From Chloroflexota bacterium (GTDB lineage Bacteria; Chloroflexota; Anaerolineae; Aggregatilineales; Phototrophicaceae): a stretch of 64,000 nucleotides of DNA. The number at the start of each line of letters is the position of its first letter. The stretch's first letter is position 1. Shown here one piece after another: positions 8,701 through 17,730 of this stretch. A program made the translations under genes and the position numbers. Below the pieces are notes generated by a model. The model ran no database searches. It was not told the origin of the DNA and saw only the letters and a program-made list of their open reading frames with translations. The stretch covers positions 1-64,000 of the forward strand of contig WTGF01000009.1 in NCBI GenBank assembly GCA_011525385.1. The letters run 5' to 3'.

Positions 8701-11653
8701 CATATATTGGACGTCCATGGAAACGGACGCGGTACCGACCGCCTTGACGTTTCCGCCGGCTGACTATGAGACTCAAACGGCGGGCGGCGCCTGGTCGGAG
8801 CGCTTTTTCAGCGAGGGTATCGCGAATAGCAATCAAGCCCTCGGAACGCTGTTCTGGTATGTCGCGCTCCTTCTTATCGGCTTCATCAGTTTTCCCATCG
8901 TTTTCGCTCTGTTCCCCAGCTTGGCAGATGGAGGCTACGGTATCAGCAAGCTTGCCGGCGTGTTGATAGTGGCCTGGTTTGCCTGGGCTGCTTCGACGCT
9001 GAAATTCCCGCTGTGGTCACAAGCTGGCCTCCTGGCGCTGCTTGCGCTTCTCGCGCTGTTCAGTACAAATATGGCCTATCGCAAGCGTTTGAGCCTGATG
9101 CAATTTCTTCGGGCAAACTGGCGGCGTCTGGCCTGGATGGAGTTGCTGGCAATCCTGGCCTTCGTACTGATGCTTGCCATTCGGCTGAGTAATCCAGATC
9201 TTTGGCACCCGTACAAAGGCGGCGAAAAGCCCATGGATTTCGCTTATCTGAACGGTGTTTTGCGCAGTACGACCTTCCCCCCGATTGACCCGTGGTTTGC
9301 CGGCGGATTCATTAACTACTATTACTTTGGATATGTCTTGGTTGGCGTGCCATCCTTGCTATTGGGAATCGTCCCCTCTTTCGCCTACAACTTGATGATC
9401 CCTACGATATTTTCGCTGACCGGCGCGGGCGCATTTTCCGCCGCATTCAATATCCTTTCACGCTGGAAAATGAGCCTGCAGAATAATGGAGACCCGAACG
9501 GCAAAGGGACAAGACGGCTGGGAAGTCCCTGGACTGCAGGAATCCTGGCGATGTTGATGTGTATCCTCTTGGGCAACCTGGATACGGTTCGAGTCGCTGG
9601 CAACGGCATAGCGGAGTTAGGCGGTTATCGAAAACCCGCGGGGCTCGAAGCGTTCCTGGTCGACGAATACCGGGAAGCTCATGGTCAAGCGCCTGACGAG
9701 AACAAGCGCGCTCAACTGCGGGAGCGAGCATCTCAAGCCGGCCTGATCGACAATGTTCGATACGAGATCAATAGTTCGTTGTCACTTGTAGGCGGGCTTG
9801 CGCGAGGGGTCGGTTTGGCAATCAGCGGAGAATCCATACCCATAAGGCATGACCGTTGGTATTGGGGTCCCACGCGCGTATTGGCAGAAACGCCCGGTGT
9901 GCGCGGAAACGCCATAACAGAGATGCCGTTCTTTACCTTTTTGTATGGCGACTTGCACGCCCACATGATCAATATGCCACTCATTCTGATGACCGTGGCC
10001 TTCCTTTTCAACGAGTTGATGCAAGTTGGCAGAGATCAACGAAGGGCCCCTGAGAGATTTCTGGCGCTGGCGTTGGGAGCAATGGTGGTCGGCGTCATGC
10101 AGGCAAGCAACACCTGGGATTGGCCCTCGATGACCCTGCTGGCGACGGCGGGCCTGAGCTATTGCTGGTGGCTGCGCTGGCGCGATACTTTTCGCGGGGG
10201 TATTGACGTCCGATTTTACACAGTATTGACCGGCGCGCTGCTGATCGGGATCGGCGTTGTCACGCTACTGCATTCTCAGTACGACTCAGGTATCGGCGCG
10301 TCGGCAGCGGCCCTGTCGGAGGCGCTGGCGATCATCAGGCGCGTTTTGCTCGCTTGCGTCGCGTTGATTGCGGTCTGGATCGCGATCCGACATTTTCTAG
10401 TCAGGGCATCGGCCTTGGATCTGCTTGGCCGGGTCGGCGGGTTCCTGGCGCTCAACTTGGCATTCGCATTGCCATACACGACCTGGTACGCCTCCAGCTA
10501 CACGAGCCTGACGCTGTGGCATGGCGGGAAAACGCCGGTCTGGGCCTACTTCGACATTCACGGTCTATTCCTGTTTCTGGTTGTTTCGCTCCTGATCTGG
10601 GAGACCGGGCATTGGATGAGAAGTACGCGCGTCGCGGCGCTGCGCGGACGCGGTACGCTGGTAAGAAACGGGGGAGCCGGCGTTATCCTGGTCTTGCTGA
10701 TATCGCTGGCCATGTTCGTCGCGCACTATCAAGTGGCTCTGATCGTGCTGCCAATGCTGGTATGGATCGCCTTTCTGTTCTTCCGCCCCGGTCAATCACG
10801 CGCGCTGCGATTCGTACTTGTCTTGATTGGATTGGCGCTTTCCTTGACTCTCGGCGTAGAGATCGTCGTCATCGGCGGGGATATCGGTCGGCAGAATACA
10901 GTTTTCAAGTTTTACATCCAGGTTTGGCTGCTGCTGAGCGTGGCGGGGGGCGTCGCAATGAGTCCCCTGCTGAGCTCCGCCTTTCACTGGCGGGCGGGCC
11001 TACGCGTATTTTGGTTCGCAACATGTATCGGGCTGTTCACGGTCGCCGGCGCATATCCGATCCTGGCGACGCGAGCCAGATCCTTCGACCGAATGGCTCC
11101 CCACTTACCCTTGACCCTCGACGGCCTTGACTACATGAAAGAATCCACGCACCGGGAAACCGCGCCGGACAAGAACGAAACAGCATTACTGGACCTCGCC
11201 GTCGACCATGCGCTGATTCGCTGGATGCAGGAAAACATTGCCGGCTCGCCCGTGATCATGGAGGGGCGGCGCTTCCCCAGCGAATATCAGTGGAACGGCC
11301 GTATTTCCATAGCTACCGGTCTGCCCTCGGTTCTTGGCTGGAACTGGCACCAGCGGCAGCAGCGCACCATCCATCCGCTGCCGACCTGGGTTGAACAGCG
11401 CGAAAGAAATGTGCGCGCCTTTTATAATACCGGTGACATCAATGATGCTGTGGATATCCTTTATCACTATGACGTGAAATACATCGTTCGCGGCGGATTG
11501 GAAGAGCTTCATTCGACCCCGGAGGGTCTTGCCAAGTTCGAACGCATGGTCAGCGAGGGTCTGCTATCGATCGCATTCGCCATCGAGGGCGGCACGATCT
11601 ATCAGGTTAACGAAGATGCCATTCTGCGATACCTCGAGGAGCGATTTACTTGA
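5798..11653 (+). CDS. Giant fusion: GT39-like glycosyltransferase plus DUF2298 (Chlor_Arch_YYY) domain
   Basis: A 1951-residue polytopic protein. The N-terminal half is a GT-C transferase with HPDERF at about 35-40 just after the first helix and YFDARCSPLNPHQ at about 174-186. Between them lies an extra segment (about 50-170) whose residues 80-145 resemble one lobe of a family-3 periplasmic solute-binding protein. After about a dozen helices comes a soluble region (about 605-955), then more helices and a DUF2298 domain. The latter is marked by GGEKPMDFAYLNGVLRST and the tyrosine-rich INYYYFGY at about 1142-1180. Start: ATG 5798 has GAGG nine bases upstream and leads directly into the first helix; ATG 5783 is the in-frame alternative. 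The last codons overlap the next start. Probable role: transfer of lipid-linked sugars outside the membrane. Confidence 0.8.
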   Translation: MRKTAITALFVTIILVFAGILRFTGHNWDDFSYSHPDERFLSILLLPNVGGRNEFTYDQSNFPSQSILVKSSQQDLPDLADLSAVFGIRIGAVSETFSTQVASWIASDNHVSIYEQTAQALEALRASQLDAVIVDEGLGSNFAGLSVAATLDSLQLQSLRCRHLYPRSNGIGNYFDARCSPLNPHQAGHGFYAYGTFPLLLAHYAGEFVRDATEAGLPLFDWQGGHLVWRGLSTLFDLLTIVVIFALGSRIHGRWVGLIAAALYAAAPLAIQKSHYATTNAMAACLVTFALYFAVAVQQRGRLSSYLLFGLACGAAVASRMNLAPLAGIVVLAAFINVAPVFDPSLNRQERMQILAYHFFGLVLAGFATFLAFRLLNPYAFMGPDFLGIMPNDRWLENVRAASHGVSGVQDSPPNWQWLSRASYFYPLKDMALWAMGPPLALLAWFGWGWSAYRIARMRKAALNNVLLVVWVGAYFVWLNQLWPMTMRYFLPLYSALAVLAGWAIVQLIHYARRAERDFVATRVLLSILGVLFGAVGAYQLYIGTQGTQDATAITAAAIGVILLLAALLPLPRSSRASALALFAIGFTAIWGVMFGNVYRRQTTLVQASRYLFKHVPGDFAMRIDGEEESLPLVNVAVANTGYSSANLPDNLLKGVTHYREGAARNSVFTAPASGSIATVFAPHLGDPLDDPEPERLEIRVYPEGDNQLLAEAVLEANLARRDHPLGNSYEIPFAMPWQVEAGERYVFEVLAAEGSGDIIGSGSVVLTEGSWDNTVTGTLTCQLPEDLALVARPASGLVRSEDCRGKFAFSALVNSYDQIMSFPVDNQSKYENILHTLEVGDYLTIASNRFYDTESRNRMRWPLTTLYYEKLFAGELGYELVALFDEPFQLGPWRVSDQHLPIFDSPAWLNEIEGDEAFHVYDHPAVFVFRKSEGYSSAKVKAALSSVSLRQTHELSRDSNSADRLGVIYWTSMETDAVPTALTFPPADYETQTAGGAWSERFFSEGIANSNQALGTLFWYVALLLIGFISFPIVFALFPSLADGGYGISKLAGVLIVAWFAWAASTLKFPLWSQAGLLALLALLALFSTNMAYRKRLSLMQFLRANWRRLAWMELLAILAFVLMLAIRLSNPDLWHPYKGGEKPMDFAYLNGVLRSTTFPPIDPWFAGGFINYYYFGYVLVGVPSLLLGIVPSFAYNLMIPTIFSLTGAGAFSAAFNILSRWKMSLQNNGDPNGKGTRRLGSPWTAGILAMLMCILLGNLDTVRVAGNGIAELGGYRKPAGLEAFLVDEYREAHGQAPDENKRAQLRERASQAGLIDNVRYEINSSLSLVGGLARGVGLAISGESIPIRHDRWYWGPTRVLAETPGVRGNAITEMPFFTFLYGDLHAHMINMPLILMTVAFLFNELMQVGRDQRRAPERFLALALGAMVVGVMQASNTWDWPSMTLLATAGLSYCWWLRWRDTFRGGIDVRFYTVLTGALLIGIGVVTLLHSQYDSGIGASAAALSEALAIIRRVLLACVALIAVWIAIRHFLVRASALDLLGRVGGFLALNLAFALPYTTWYASSYTSLTLWHGGKTPVWAYFDIHGLFLFLVVSLLIWETGHWMRSTRVAALRGRGTLVRNGGAGVILVLLISLAMFVAHYQVALIVLPMLVWIAFLFFRPGQSRALRFVLVLIGLALSLTLGVEIVVIGGDIGRQNTVFKFYIQVWLLLSVAGGVAMSPLLSSAFHWRAGLRVFWFATCIGLFTVAGAYPILATRARSFDRMAPHLPLTLDGLDYMKESTHRETAPDKNETALLDLAVDHALIRWMQENIAGSPVIMEGRRFPSEYQWNGRISIATGLPSVLGWNWHQRQQRTIHPLPTWVEQRERNVRAFYNTGDINDAVDILYHYDVKYIVRGGLEELHSTPEGLAKFERMVSEGLLSIAFAIEGGTIYQVNEDAILRYLEERFT

Positions 11654-14412
11654 TACTTATCCAGGAATGGTTGACTCGCGAAGGACATCTGCTCTTTAGC
11701 TGGTGGCTGGCTATCACCTTAGCCGGCGCCGCGGCTTTTCCGTTATGTCTCCGCCTCTTAGGGGGCTTGCCCGACAAGGGTTACAGCTTGTCGCGCGCCA
11801 TCGGCATGCTGGCGCTGACATTCGTCTACTGGCTTTTGACCAGCTTTGGCCTGCTGGAAAACTCCGCCGGCGGCATCGCGCTGACTTGGGTCTTGCTAGT
11901 CTTCCTGTCATTAACATTTTACGCGCAGAAAGGCGACTGGCGCGATATACGCGCCTGGTGGCAAGAAAATCGCGCCCTCGCGCTGGCGACCGAACTATTG
12001 TTTCTGGTCTTGTTTCTCGTTTGGGCAGTCTATAGAGCGCATCAGAACTCGATTCTGTATACGGAAAAACCCATGGAACTGGCGTTCCTAAGCGCCGTGC
12101 AACGCAGCGCGAGTTTCCCGCCGGACGATCCCTGGATGGCGGGTTACGCGATCAGCTATTACTACATGGGTTATTTGATGTCCGCCATGCTGTCAGTTTT
12201 CAGCAATATCGGCAGCACGGTCGGCTTTAACTTGACGGCTGCGTCGCAGTTTGCCTTGACGGGCATTTGCGCCTTTGGCGTCGCCTACAATCTGGTACGA
12301 TCCCGCGCATTCGAGATAGCGATACAGTTCCGAAATATCGGGGCTTCGCGAGCGAAGGCCATCGCCGCCGGATTGTTGGCGATGCTCTTTATGACGCTCG
12401 TGGGCAATTTCCAGGCGGCGCTCATCGAGTTTCCCTTTCAGTCGGGATACGCCACGGAAGCCTACCTGAACTTCTGGGGTACGCAAGATCGCGCGAACTT
12501 TGCTGAAGGCAGCTATGGGCACGATCCACAATCACCCCTTTTTTCCGATCCCGCTAGCTGGAGCTACTGGTGGTGGTTCCGCGCCAGCCGCGTCCTGACA
12601 GACTACAACCTGGACAACTCGCTTGGACCAATCCAGCCGATCGACGAGTTTCCAGCCTTTAGCTTCTTGCTTGCGGATAATCATCCCCATGTCTTGGCGC
12701 TGCCTTACGCCTTGATGACGATTGGCCTGATGATCAACATCGTCCTGTTGAGAAGACAGCCGCGGCTTCCAGAAGCCATCTTGTATGGCATCGTCGTCGG
12801 CGGCTTGGCTTTCCTCAACACTTGGGACGGACCGATCTATTTGTTTGGCTTAGTGGCTGCGGAAGCGCTGCGCCGTCTGATGCTGAATGACCGTGGCAGG
12901 CTAACCGTCGCCGATACCGTCGTATTGCTGTTATTCGGACTCCTGCTGGCCGGTATCGCTTTACTGGCCTACCTCCCGTTTTTTATAGGGTTTCGATCTC
13001 AAGCCGGCGGATTGCTGCCAAACCTGATAAACCCGACATCATTCAGACGCTTCTTCATCATGTTCGGTCCGATTCTGCTCATCCTGCCTGGTTTCCTGCT
13101 GGTGGAGACCTGGCGGGGTCACCGGTTTCTGCGTATAAACTGGCGATTCGGCCGGGCGATCGCTGCTGTCGCATTCATCGGGCTGCTTCTGCTTCTAGTC
13201 ATTTCCAGCGTGATCGGCGCAATGTCTTCCGCGGTGACGCCGGCCCTTGGCCAATTAGTCGCGGGGGCCGGAGGATGGGGCCAAGTAATTCCCCTGTTGA
13301 TCGGACGCCGAATCGAATATGGCCTGACGACGCTGGTGTTGCTCGTCGGCATTGTTCTGATTCTCGCGCGCCTGTTTCCCAAGAGCCGGGCGCGCGATCA
13401 CATTCAAGAGGCGCCGACTCCCAATATCACCTATTCACGCGCGAGCGCTTGCGCCTTGCTTTTGATCGGCATGGGATTGTGCTTAACGCTCATTCCCGAG
13501 TTTGTCTTTCTCAAGGACAATTTTGGCAGCCGCATTAACACTGTATTCAAGTTTTATTACCAAGCCTGGACGGTTTGGAGCGTTGCGACAGCCTATGCGG
13601 TCTACAGTGTCCTGGATGACGGCGCGGTGTTGCGGCCGATCAAACCGCTTCGATTCATTTATGCGCTGCTAGTCCTGCTTGCGCTCGCGGCAGGTCTCGT
13701 CTACAGCGTATTGGGGATTATGCATCGCTCCTGGATCGAATCCGGGCGCGGCAGCAGTCAACATCAATACAGGCCGCCTGAAAACTGGTTGACGCCAGTT
13801 GCGCAAGTCAAGTCAGGCGAGACCGTCTATCCCGGGACCGTCTTGTTTACGGACGGCAGCTTGTTTGACGCTAGCGAGTCTACTATCATTCGTTCGCAGC
13901 AGGAGGGAATCGTGTTGGCTGACGGGATGTCAATTCGGATTGTCAAACCCTTGTCGCTGGACGGCCGCGACGATTTTATCGATCGTGACGACCTCAATGT
14001 CATAAACTGTCTGAGCGAACTTGTCGGACGCGACGATGTGGTAGTGGCGGAAGCGGTTCTGCGAGCATATAGCGAACGCTACGGCAGAGTTGGCGCCTTG
14101 ACCGGCATACCGATTGTCCTGGGTTGGGAGAACCACGAACGCCAGTGGCGAGGATCGACATATTACGACATTGCCGGCAGCCGGCGCCAAGATATGGAGA
14201 TCCTTTACACGGCCGAGGATGTATCGCAGATAAGTCATATCATAGATCTTTATCGGATCGGGTATATTCTTTATGGATCTACCGAATCGTCGCAATACGG
14301 AGGCGGGGGCGAGGAGAAATTCCGTGATCATTTTCCGGTCACATGCGAATCAAATCATTCGCGCGTCTACGCTGTACCGCCCCGGGGCGAGTTGCAATCT
14401 GATTTTTTTTGA
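11650..14412 (+). CDS. DUF2298 (Chlor_Arch_YYY) membrane protein
   Basis: A 920-residue highly hydrophobic protein that is a stand-alone version of the C-terminal half of the preceding giant protein. The signature lies at about 136-177: YTEKPMELAFLSAVQRSASF, DDPWMAGYAISYYYMGYL. Later landmarks, such as DEFPAFSFLLADNHPHVLAL and the INTVFKFYYQAW stretch, also match the neighbour's INMPLI and NTVFKFYIQVW regions. It starts at TTG 11650 inside the TTGA that also forms the TGA stop of the upstream gene, so the two are translationally coupled. The family is known from Chloroflexi and Archaea and is presumed to be GT-C-like; no reaction has been shown to my knowledge. The pair could form a heteromer or act on successive sugars. 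Confidence 0.8.
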   Translation: MILIQEWLTREGHLLFSWWLAITLAGAAAFPLCLRLLGGLPDKGYSLSRAIGMLALTFVYWLLTSFGLLENSAGGIALTWVLLVFLSLTFYAQKGDWRDIRAWWQENRALALATELLFLVLFLVWAVYRAHQNSILYTEKPMELAFLSAVQRSASFPPDDPWMAGYAISYYYMGYLMSAMLSVFSNIGSTVGFNLTAASQFALTGICAFGVAYNLVRSRAFEIAIQFRNIGASRAKAIAAGLLAMLFMTLVGNFQAALIEFPFQSGYATEAYLNFWGTQDRANFAEGSYGHDPQSPLFSDPASWSYWWWFRASRVLTDYNLDNSLGPIQPIDEFPAFSFLLADNHPHVLALPYALMTIGLMINIVLLRRQPRLPEAILYGIVVGGLAFLNTWDGPIYLFGLVAAEALRRLMLNDRGRLTVADTVVLLLFGLLLAGIALLAYLPFFIGFRSQAGGLLPNLINPTSFRRFFIMFGPILLILPGFLLVETWRGHRFLRINWRFGRAIAAVAFIGLLLLLVISSVIGAMSSAVTPALGQLVAGAGGWGQVIPLLIGRRIEYGLTTLVLLVGIVLILARLFPKSRARDHIQEAPTPNITYSRASACALLLIGMGLCLTLIPEFVFLKDNFGSRINTVFKFYYQAWTVWSVATAYAVYSVLDDGAVLRPIKPLRFIYALLVLLALAAGLVYSVLGIMHRSWIESGRGSSQHQYRPPENWLTPVAQVKSGETVYPGTVLFTDGSLFDASESTIIRSQQEGIVLADGMSIRIVKPLSLDGRDDFIDRDDLNVINCLSELVGRDDVVVAEAVLRAYSERYGRVGALTGIPIVLGWENHERQWRGSTYYDIAGSRRQDMEILYTAEDVSQISHIIDLYRIGYILYGSTESSQYGGGGEEKFRDHFPVTCESNHSRVYAVPPRGELQSDFF

Positions 14413-14441
14413 CGCCTAGCTGCGCAAATCGAAGGTGAGCA

Positions 14442-16442
14442 ATGACGGTAGAAACACCAGCCGCGGGCAGGAATAAGACCTACGAAGACATGGCAACCGG
14501 CGGCCATGAGATACAGCAGTCCGCGTCGATTTCGGTTCGAGCCGAGTGGCTCGCTTACCTGGCGCTGGCGCTGGTGTCGCTTGTCATACGCGTAGCCGCG
14601 CTAGGCAGCGTTCCTTTGAATGACTACGAAGCGCAACAGTCGCTTCACGCCTGGCACACAGTCGAGGACGACGCGCCCGGCGATTTTGTCGCCAGCCAGA
14701 ATCCCTTGACTTACACGTTTCAACTCCTGACGTTTTCGACGCTGGGCGCATCGGCTTTTACCGCGCGCATTGCTGTTGCGCTGGCCGGGGTTGCGCTATC
14801 CCTTTGCCCGCTGCTCTTTCGCGAGAATCTAGGCACAACACGCGTTTTCATATGGTCACTGCTGTTAACGGTATTGACGGCGCCAGTCGCTGCAGCACGC
14901 ACAGCAGATGGCACTACATTCATGATGTTGTTCACGGTCCTGGCAATCTGGATGATCCGTCGATTCTGGTACTCGCGCGAACTCCCGCATGCTATGGCGG
15001 CTATCGCCTTTATCACGTTTATGCTGGCGCTTTCGGGTCCTTCTGGCATACCGCTATTTGTGGTCCTGCTTGTTTCCGGCTGGCTGGCTGTATGGCGTAC
15101 TGCCTTGAGCGCGCCGCAGCGGATGGACCTTCCAGGCGACGACATTCTGCAATTGTCGCTCAAGCGACTGCAAGACTTCCCTTACACGCGAGTCGCCTTT
15201 GTGCCGCTGACTATAGTATTCATAGTCGGCACCATGTTTATGCTAAATCCCGCCGGTTTACAATCAATCGCCGAGTCCCTCAACGTCTCCTTGACTGGTT
15301 TCAGTCAAGGGCGCGACGCAGATGGCATGCGTCTAGGGATCATCGCGCTTCTTACGTATGAACCTCTACTCATTGTGTTTGCGCTTGGGGGCGCCTGGCT
15401 GATCTGGAAGCACGGCGCGGTCAGCTACATCGACAGATTCGCGGCGGCTTGGGTGCTAGTCGCGACAGCGGGTTTATTCCTTTATCCCGGGGCACGCCCG
15501 GTCGACGCCATGTGGGTGGTTTTACCTATAAGTTTGCTGGCGAGTTACGGTATTACGCAACTGATGATCAATCGGCGAATGGTTGTGCTTTGGGCGAACC
15601 AGAATGACGACGAGGGTGACGACGGCCACGAACTCTATACTACACACTATTGGTGGGTAAAGTGGGCGATTTCCTTCTGCGTATTGCTCTTGCTGCTGAC
15701 TGCCGCTGTGCAATTTTTGCAGGTGGGGCGGTCGCTCCTCGATGTGCCCGCCGATACCAGCGTGAGTCAACTGTTGGAGCGCCTTTCCGTATCGTCCTAT
15801 ACGCGGTTGGCGCAGGGCCTGGGCTTGTTAGTGATGACGGCCGCGGTCGCTGTAGTTCTTTATTTGCTCGTGGCGAATACTTGGGGTAGCGGCACTTGTC
15901 TGCAAGGGATTGGAATAGGCTTCTTTTGGTTTATGATATTGTCTGGCCTCGGGGGCGCGTGGCAAATCGCCGTCGCCGACACGAGCAATCCCGCAGAATA
16001 TTGGCATCCCGGCGCAATTAGCAGCGATTCGCGGCTGTTGCGCAAAACGCTTTTTGAATTGGCCAAGCGAGATGCCAAGGGCTTTCCAGTTTTGGAAATA
16101 GTCATTGTAACGGACGCCGACGGCGTCGTGGACGACAAGGGCTTGATGGGCTGGCTTGCGCGCGACTTCCCAAATACGCGCTTCGTCAATTCTGCGGCGC
16201 TTGCAGCGGGCGAGCCAATCATCATCATGGCGCAAGGTGAGGAAGCGTCCGTGGATCTGAAGGGCAATTATGTTGGGCAGAAGTTCCTGTTGCAGCGTTG
16301 GACTTCCATTGCCCAGTTGGATCCTTGGCAATTGCCCTCCTGGTGGTCCCAACGTCGTCTGCGCAGAGACAACACAGGAGCGGAAGAAGCGGTCATTCTG
16401 TGGTTGCGACAAGATGTTTATGATAATGTCAACACGAATTGA
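14442..16442 (+). CDS. GT39-like membrane glycosyltransferase
   Basis: A 666-residue polytopic protein with a hydrophilic N-terminus of about 33 residues. Its first extracytoplasmic loop carries an acidic motif typical of GT-C transferases (LNDYEAQQSLHAW at about 59-71), followed by NPLTYTFQLLTF and FTARIAVALAGVALSL. It has about eleven helices and a C-terminal soluble part with a dinucleotide- or metal-like DADGVVDDKG loop near residue 555 that I cannot assign. GGTGAG lies just upstream of ATG 14442. It follows the DUF2298 gene by 29 bases and so probably belongs to the same operon. The GT-C fold is likely; donor and acceptor are unknown. Confidence 0.7.
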   Translation: MTVETPAAGRNKTYEDMATGGHEIQQSASISVRAEWLAYLALALVSLVIRVAALGSVPLNDYEAQQSLHAWHTVEDDAPGDFVASQNPLTYTFQLLTFSTLGASAFTARIAVALAGVALSLCPLLFRENLGTTRVFIWSLLLTVLTAPVAAARTADGTTFMMLFTVLAIWMIRRFWYSRELPHAMAAIAFITFMLALSGPSGIPLFVVLLVSGWLAVWRTALSAPQRMDLPGDDILQLSLKRLQDFPYTRVAFVPLTIVFIVGTMFMLNPAGLQSIAESLNVSLTGFSQGRDADGMRLGIIALLTYEPLLIVFALGGAWLIWKHGAVSYIDRFAAAWVLVATAGLFLYPGARPVDAMWVVLPISLLASYGITQLMINRRMVVLWANQNDDEGDDGHELYTTHYWWVKWAISFCVLLLLLTAAVQFLQVGRSLLDVPADTSVSQLLERLSVSSYTRLAQGLGLLVMTAAVAVVLYLLVANTWGSGTCLQGIGIGFFWFMILSGLGGAWQIAVADTSNPAEYWHPGAISSDSRLLRKTLFELAKRDAKGFPVLEIVIVTDADGVVDDKGLMGWLARDFPNTRFVNSAALAAGEPIIIMAQGEEASVDLKGNYVGQKFLLQRWTSIAQLDPWQLPSWWSQRRLRRDNTGAEEAVILWLRQDVYDNVNTN

Positions 16443-16466
16443 GGCGGACCGTTGTGAGGATGATGG

Positions 16467-16475
16467 TGGTAAAAT
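16467..16475 (+). promoter_or_regulatory. Candidate extended -10 promoter for the ECF sigma gene
   Basis: TGGTAAAAT matches the extended -10 form TGnTAnAAT that recurs ahead of several genes in this window. No matching -35 is visible. Transcription from here would start near 16482, about 40 bases before the sigma factor's ATG. Confidence 0.4.
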
Positions 16476-16520
16476 GTGTAATGAAAGTTGTGCTTGTTAG
16501 CTCACCACAAGGACAACGAC

Positions 16521-17126
16521 ATGACAGATAACCGACCGGGTGGTCGCGCCGAAATTGATCTGATTGTCGAGCGCGCCCTTAATGGCGATCAAGTTGGCTA
16601 TGCGGAACTTTATGAACGGTTCGCGGCCAGCTTGTATCGGCTATGCTATAGCTTACTTATGAATGAGCAGGATGCCGAAGACATTCTGCAGGAATCATTC
16701 CTCTACGCTTTCAAAAATTTGCATCGTTTCGATTCTGGCAAGGCATCGCTCAAAACCTGGCTCTACACGATCGCCGTCAGCCGTTGCCGCAATACCTATC
16801 GACGCAAGCGCTTCCTGACGGTAGATATTTCACAGTGGTTCGGCTTCGAATTGAAAGCGCCGCTGGCAGACGCGCCGGAGGCGGCCGTTATTCGTCGCGA
16901 TGCCGCAGAAACCATAGAAAAGGCGCTCACGGGCTTGTCGCCACGGTTGCGAGAGGCAATCGTATTGCGCTACGGACAAGGGATGACCTATCGTGAAATT
17001 TCCGAAGTGATGGGTTGTCCTCAAAAGACGGCGGAAAGCCGCGTGCGCCTCGGTCATCAACGGTTGAGGCAGTCCTTGCAACCCGAGGGACGCGGGTTGC
17101 TGGAAGAATTGCTTAAAGTACATTGA
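16521..17126 (+). CDS. ECF-type RNA polymerase sigma factor (sigma-70 family)
   Basis: A 201-residue protein with only the sigma-2 and sigma-4 regions, as expected for an extracytoplasmic-function sigma factor. Region 2 contains YAELYERFAASLYRLCYSLL, then DAEDILQESFLYAFKNL and the -10-recognition part ending SLKTWLYTIAVSRCRN. Region 4 is LSPRLREAIVLRYGQGMTYR followed by EISEVMGCPQKTAESRVRLG, a helix-turn-helix for -35 recognition. Start ATG 16521 is preferred because CAAGGA lies seven bases upstream; an in-frame TTG at 16488 lacks such a site. The anti-sigma candidate follows 31 bases later and the pair sits between glycosylation genes, which suggests a cell-surface signal. The target promoters are not known. 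Confidence 0.9.
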   Translation: MTDNRPGGRAEIDLIVERALNGDQVGYAELYERFAASLYRLCYSLLMNEQDAEDILQESFLYAFKNLHRFDSGKASLKTWLYTIAVSRCRNTYRRKRFLTVDISQWFGFELKAPLADAPEAAVIRRDAAETIEKALTGLSPRLREAIVLRYGQGMTYREISEVMGCPQKTAESRVRLGHQRLRQSLQPEGRGLLEELLKVH

Positions 17127-17157
17127 GGTTTGCGACACTTGTTGTGTGGCGGAGCAT

Positions 17158-17688
17158 ATGATCAAGTTCAAATACCGCTACTGCAAAGTTCATATGGCGA
17201 AATACCTGAGCGGTGACCTCTCAGATGTTACCAGGAGGCGGATCGCCCGATTTATTGACGAGTCCCAGGACTGTTACAAGGAGTATTTGCGCCAGCGAGA
17301 GATAAGTGATCAATTACAGCGAAACTTGCCAGCTTTTGGTCGCCCGGATTCGCAACGGCTGGACAATATCTGGATGTCCTTACAAAGCGAGCTTGCCCCG
17401 GCAGCGACCGGAGGGCCGCCTGCCCCAAGTTATCCGGGCAATACGCCTATCGGGCAGAGCTTGTTCATGATATTGCTGGCGGCAATCCTGTTGCTGCCAT
17501 TGGCGATTGGCTTCCATACATCAGTTACTTCCATTGACTTGCCACCGCGTCCCAAACTGGTTGACATCGAGAGAACCCCTGCCACACGGTCAAATGCGTC
17601 GTCTATTGGCGCCGTATCGACTCAGTCCAGTTTCTCGAATCAAGTTCCCCTGCTACAAAACACGCCAGAAGCCAGATTCCTTCAATAG
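17158..17688 (+). CDS. Putative anti-sigma factor with degenerate zinc finger and one membrane helix
   Basis: A 176-residue protein whose N-terminus resembles the zinc-binding anti-sigma fold: YCKVHMAKYLSGDLSDVTRR followed by a helix and DESQDCYKEYLRQRE. Canonical ZAS domains have H-x3-C-x2-C at the second site; here only the last Cys remains, so zinc binding is probably lost or altered. A single hydrophobic helix (SLFMILLAAILLLPLAIGF) follows near residue 100, then about 65 low-complexity extracytoplasmic residues. Its position directly downstream of an ECF sigma gene supports the anti-sigma role. Start: ATG 17158 has GGAG only three bases upstream; GTG 17146 and ATG 17194 are alternatives. 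Confidence 0.6.
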   Translation: MIKFKYRYCKVHMAKYLSGDLSDVTRRRIARFIDESQDCYKEYLRQREISDQLQRNLPAFGRPDSQRLDNIWMSLQSELAPAATGGPPAPSYPGNTPIGQSLFMILLAAILLLPLAIGFHTSVTSIDLPPRPKLVDIERTPATRSNASSIGAVSTQSSFSNQVPLLQNTPEARFLQ

Positions 17689-17730
17689 CGATTTCGATAG
17701 ACGGTCGAGAATCGTGAGGACCCCCCAGAC

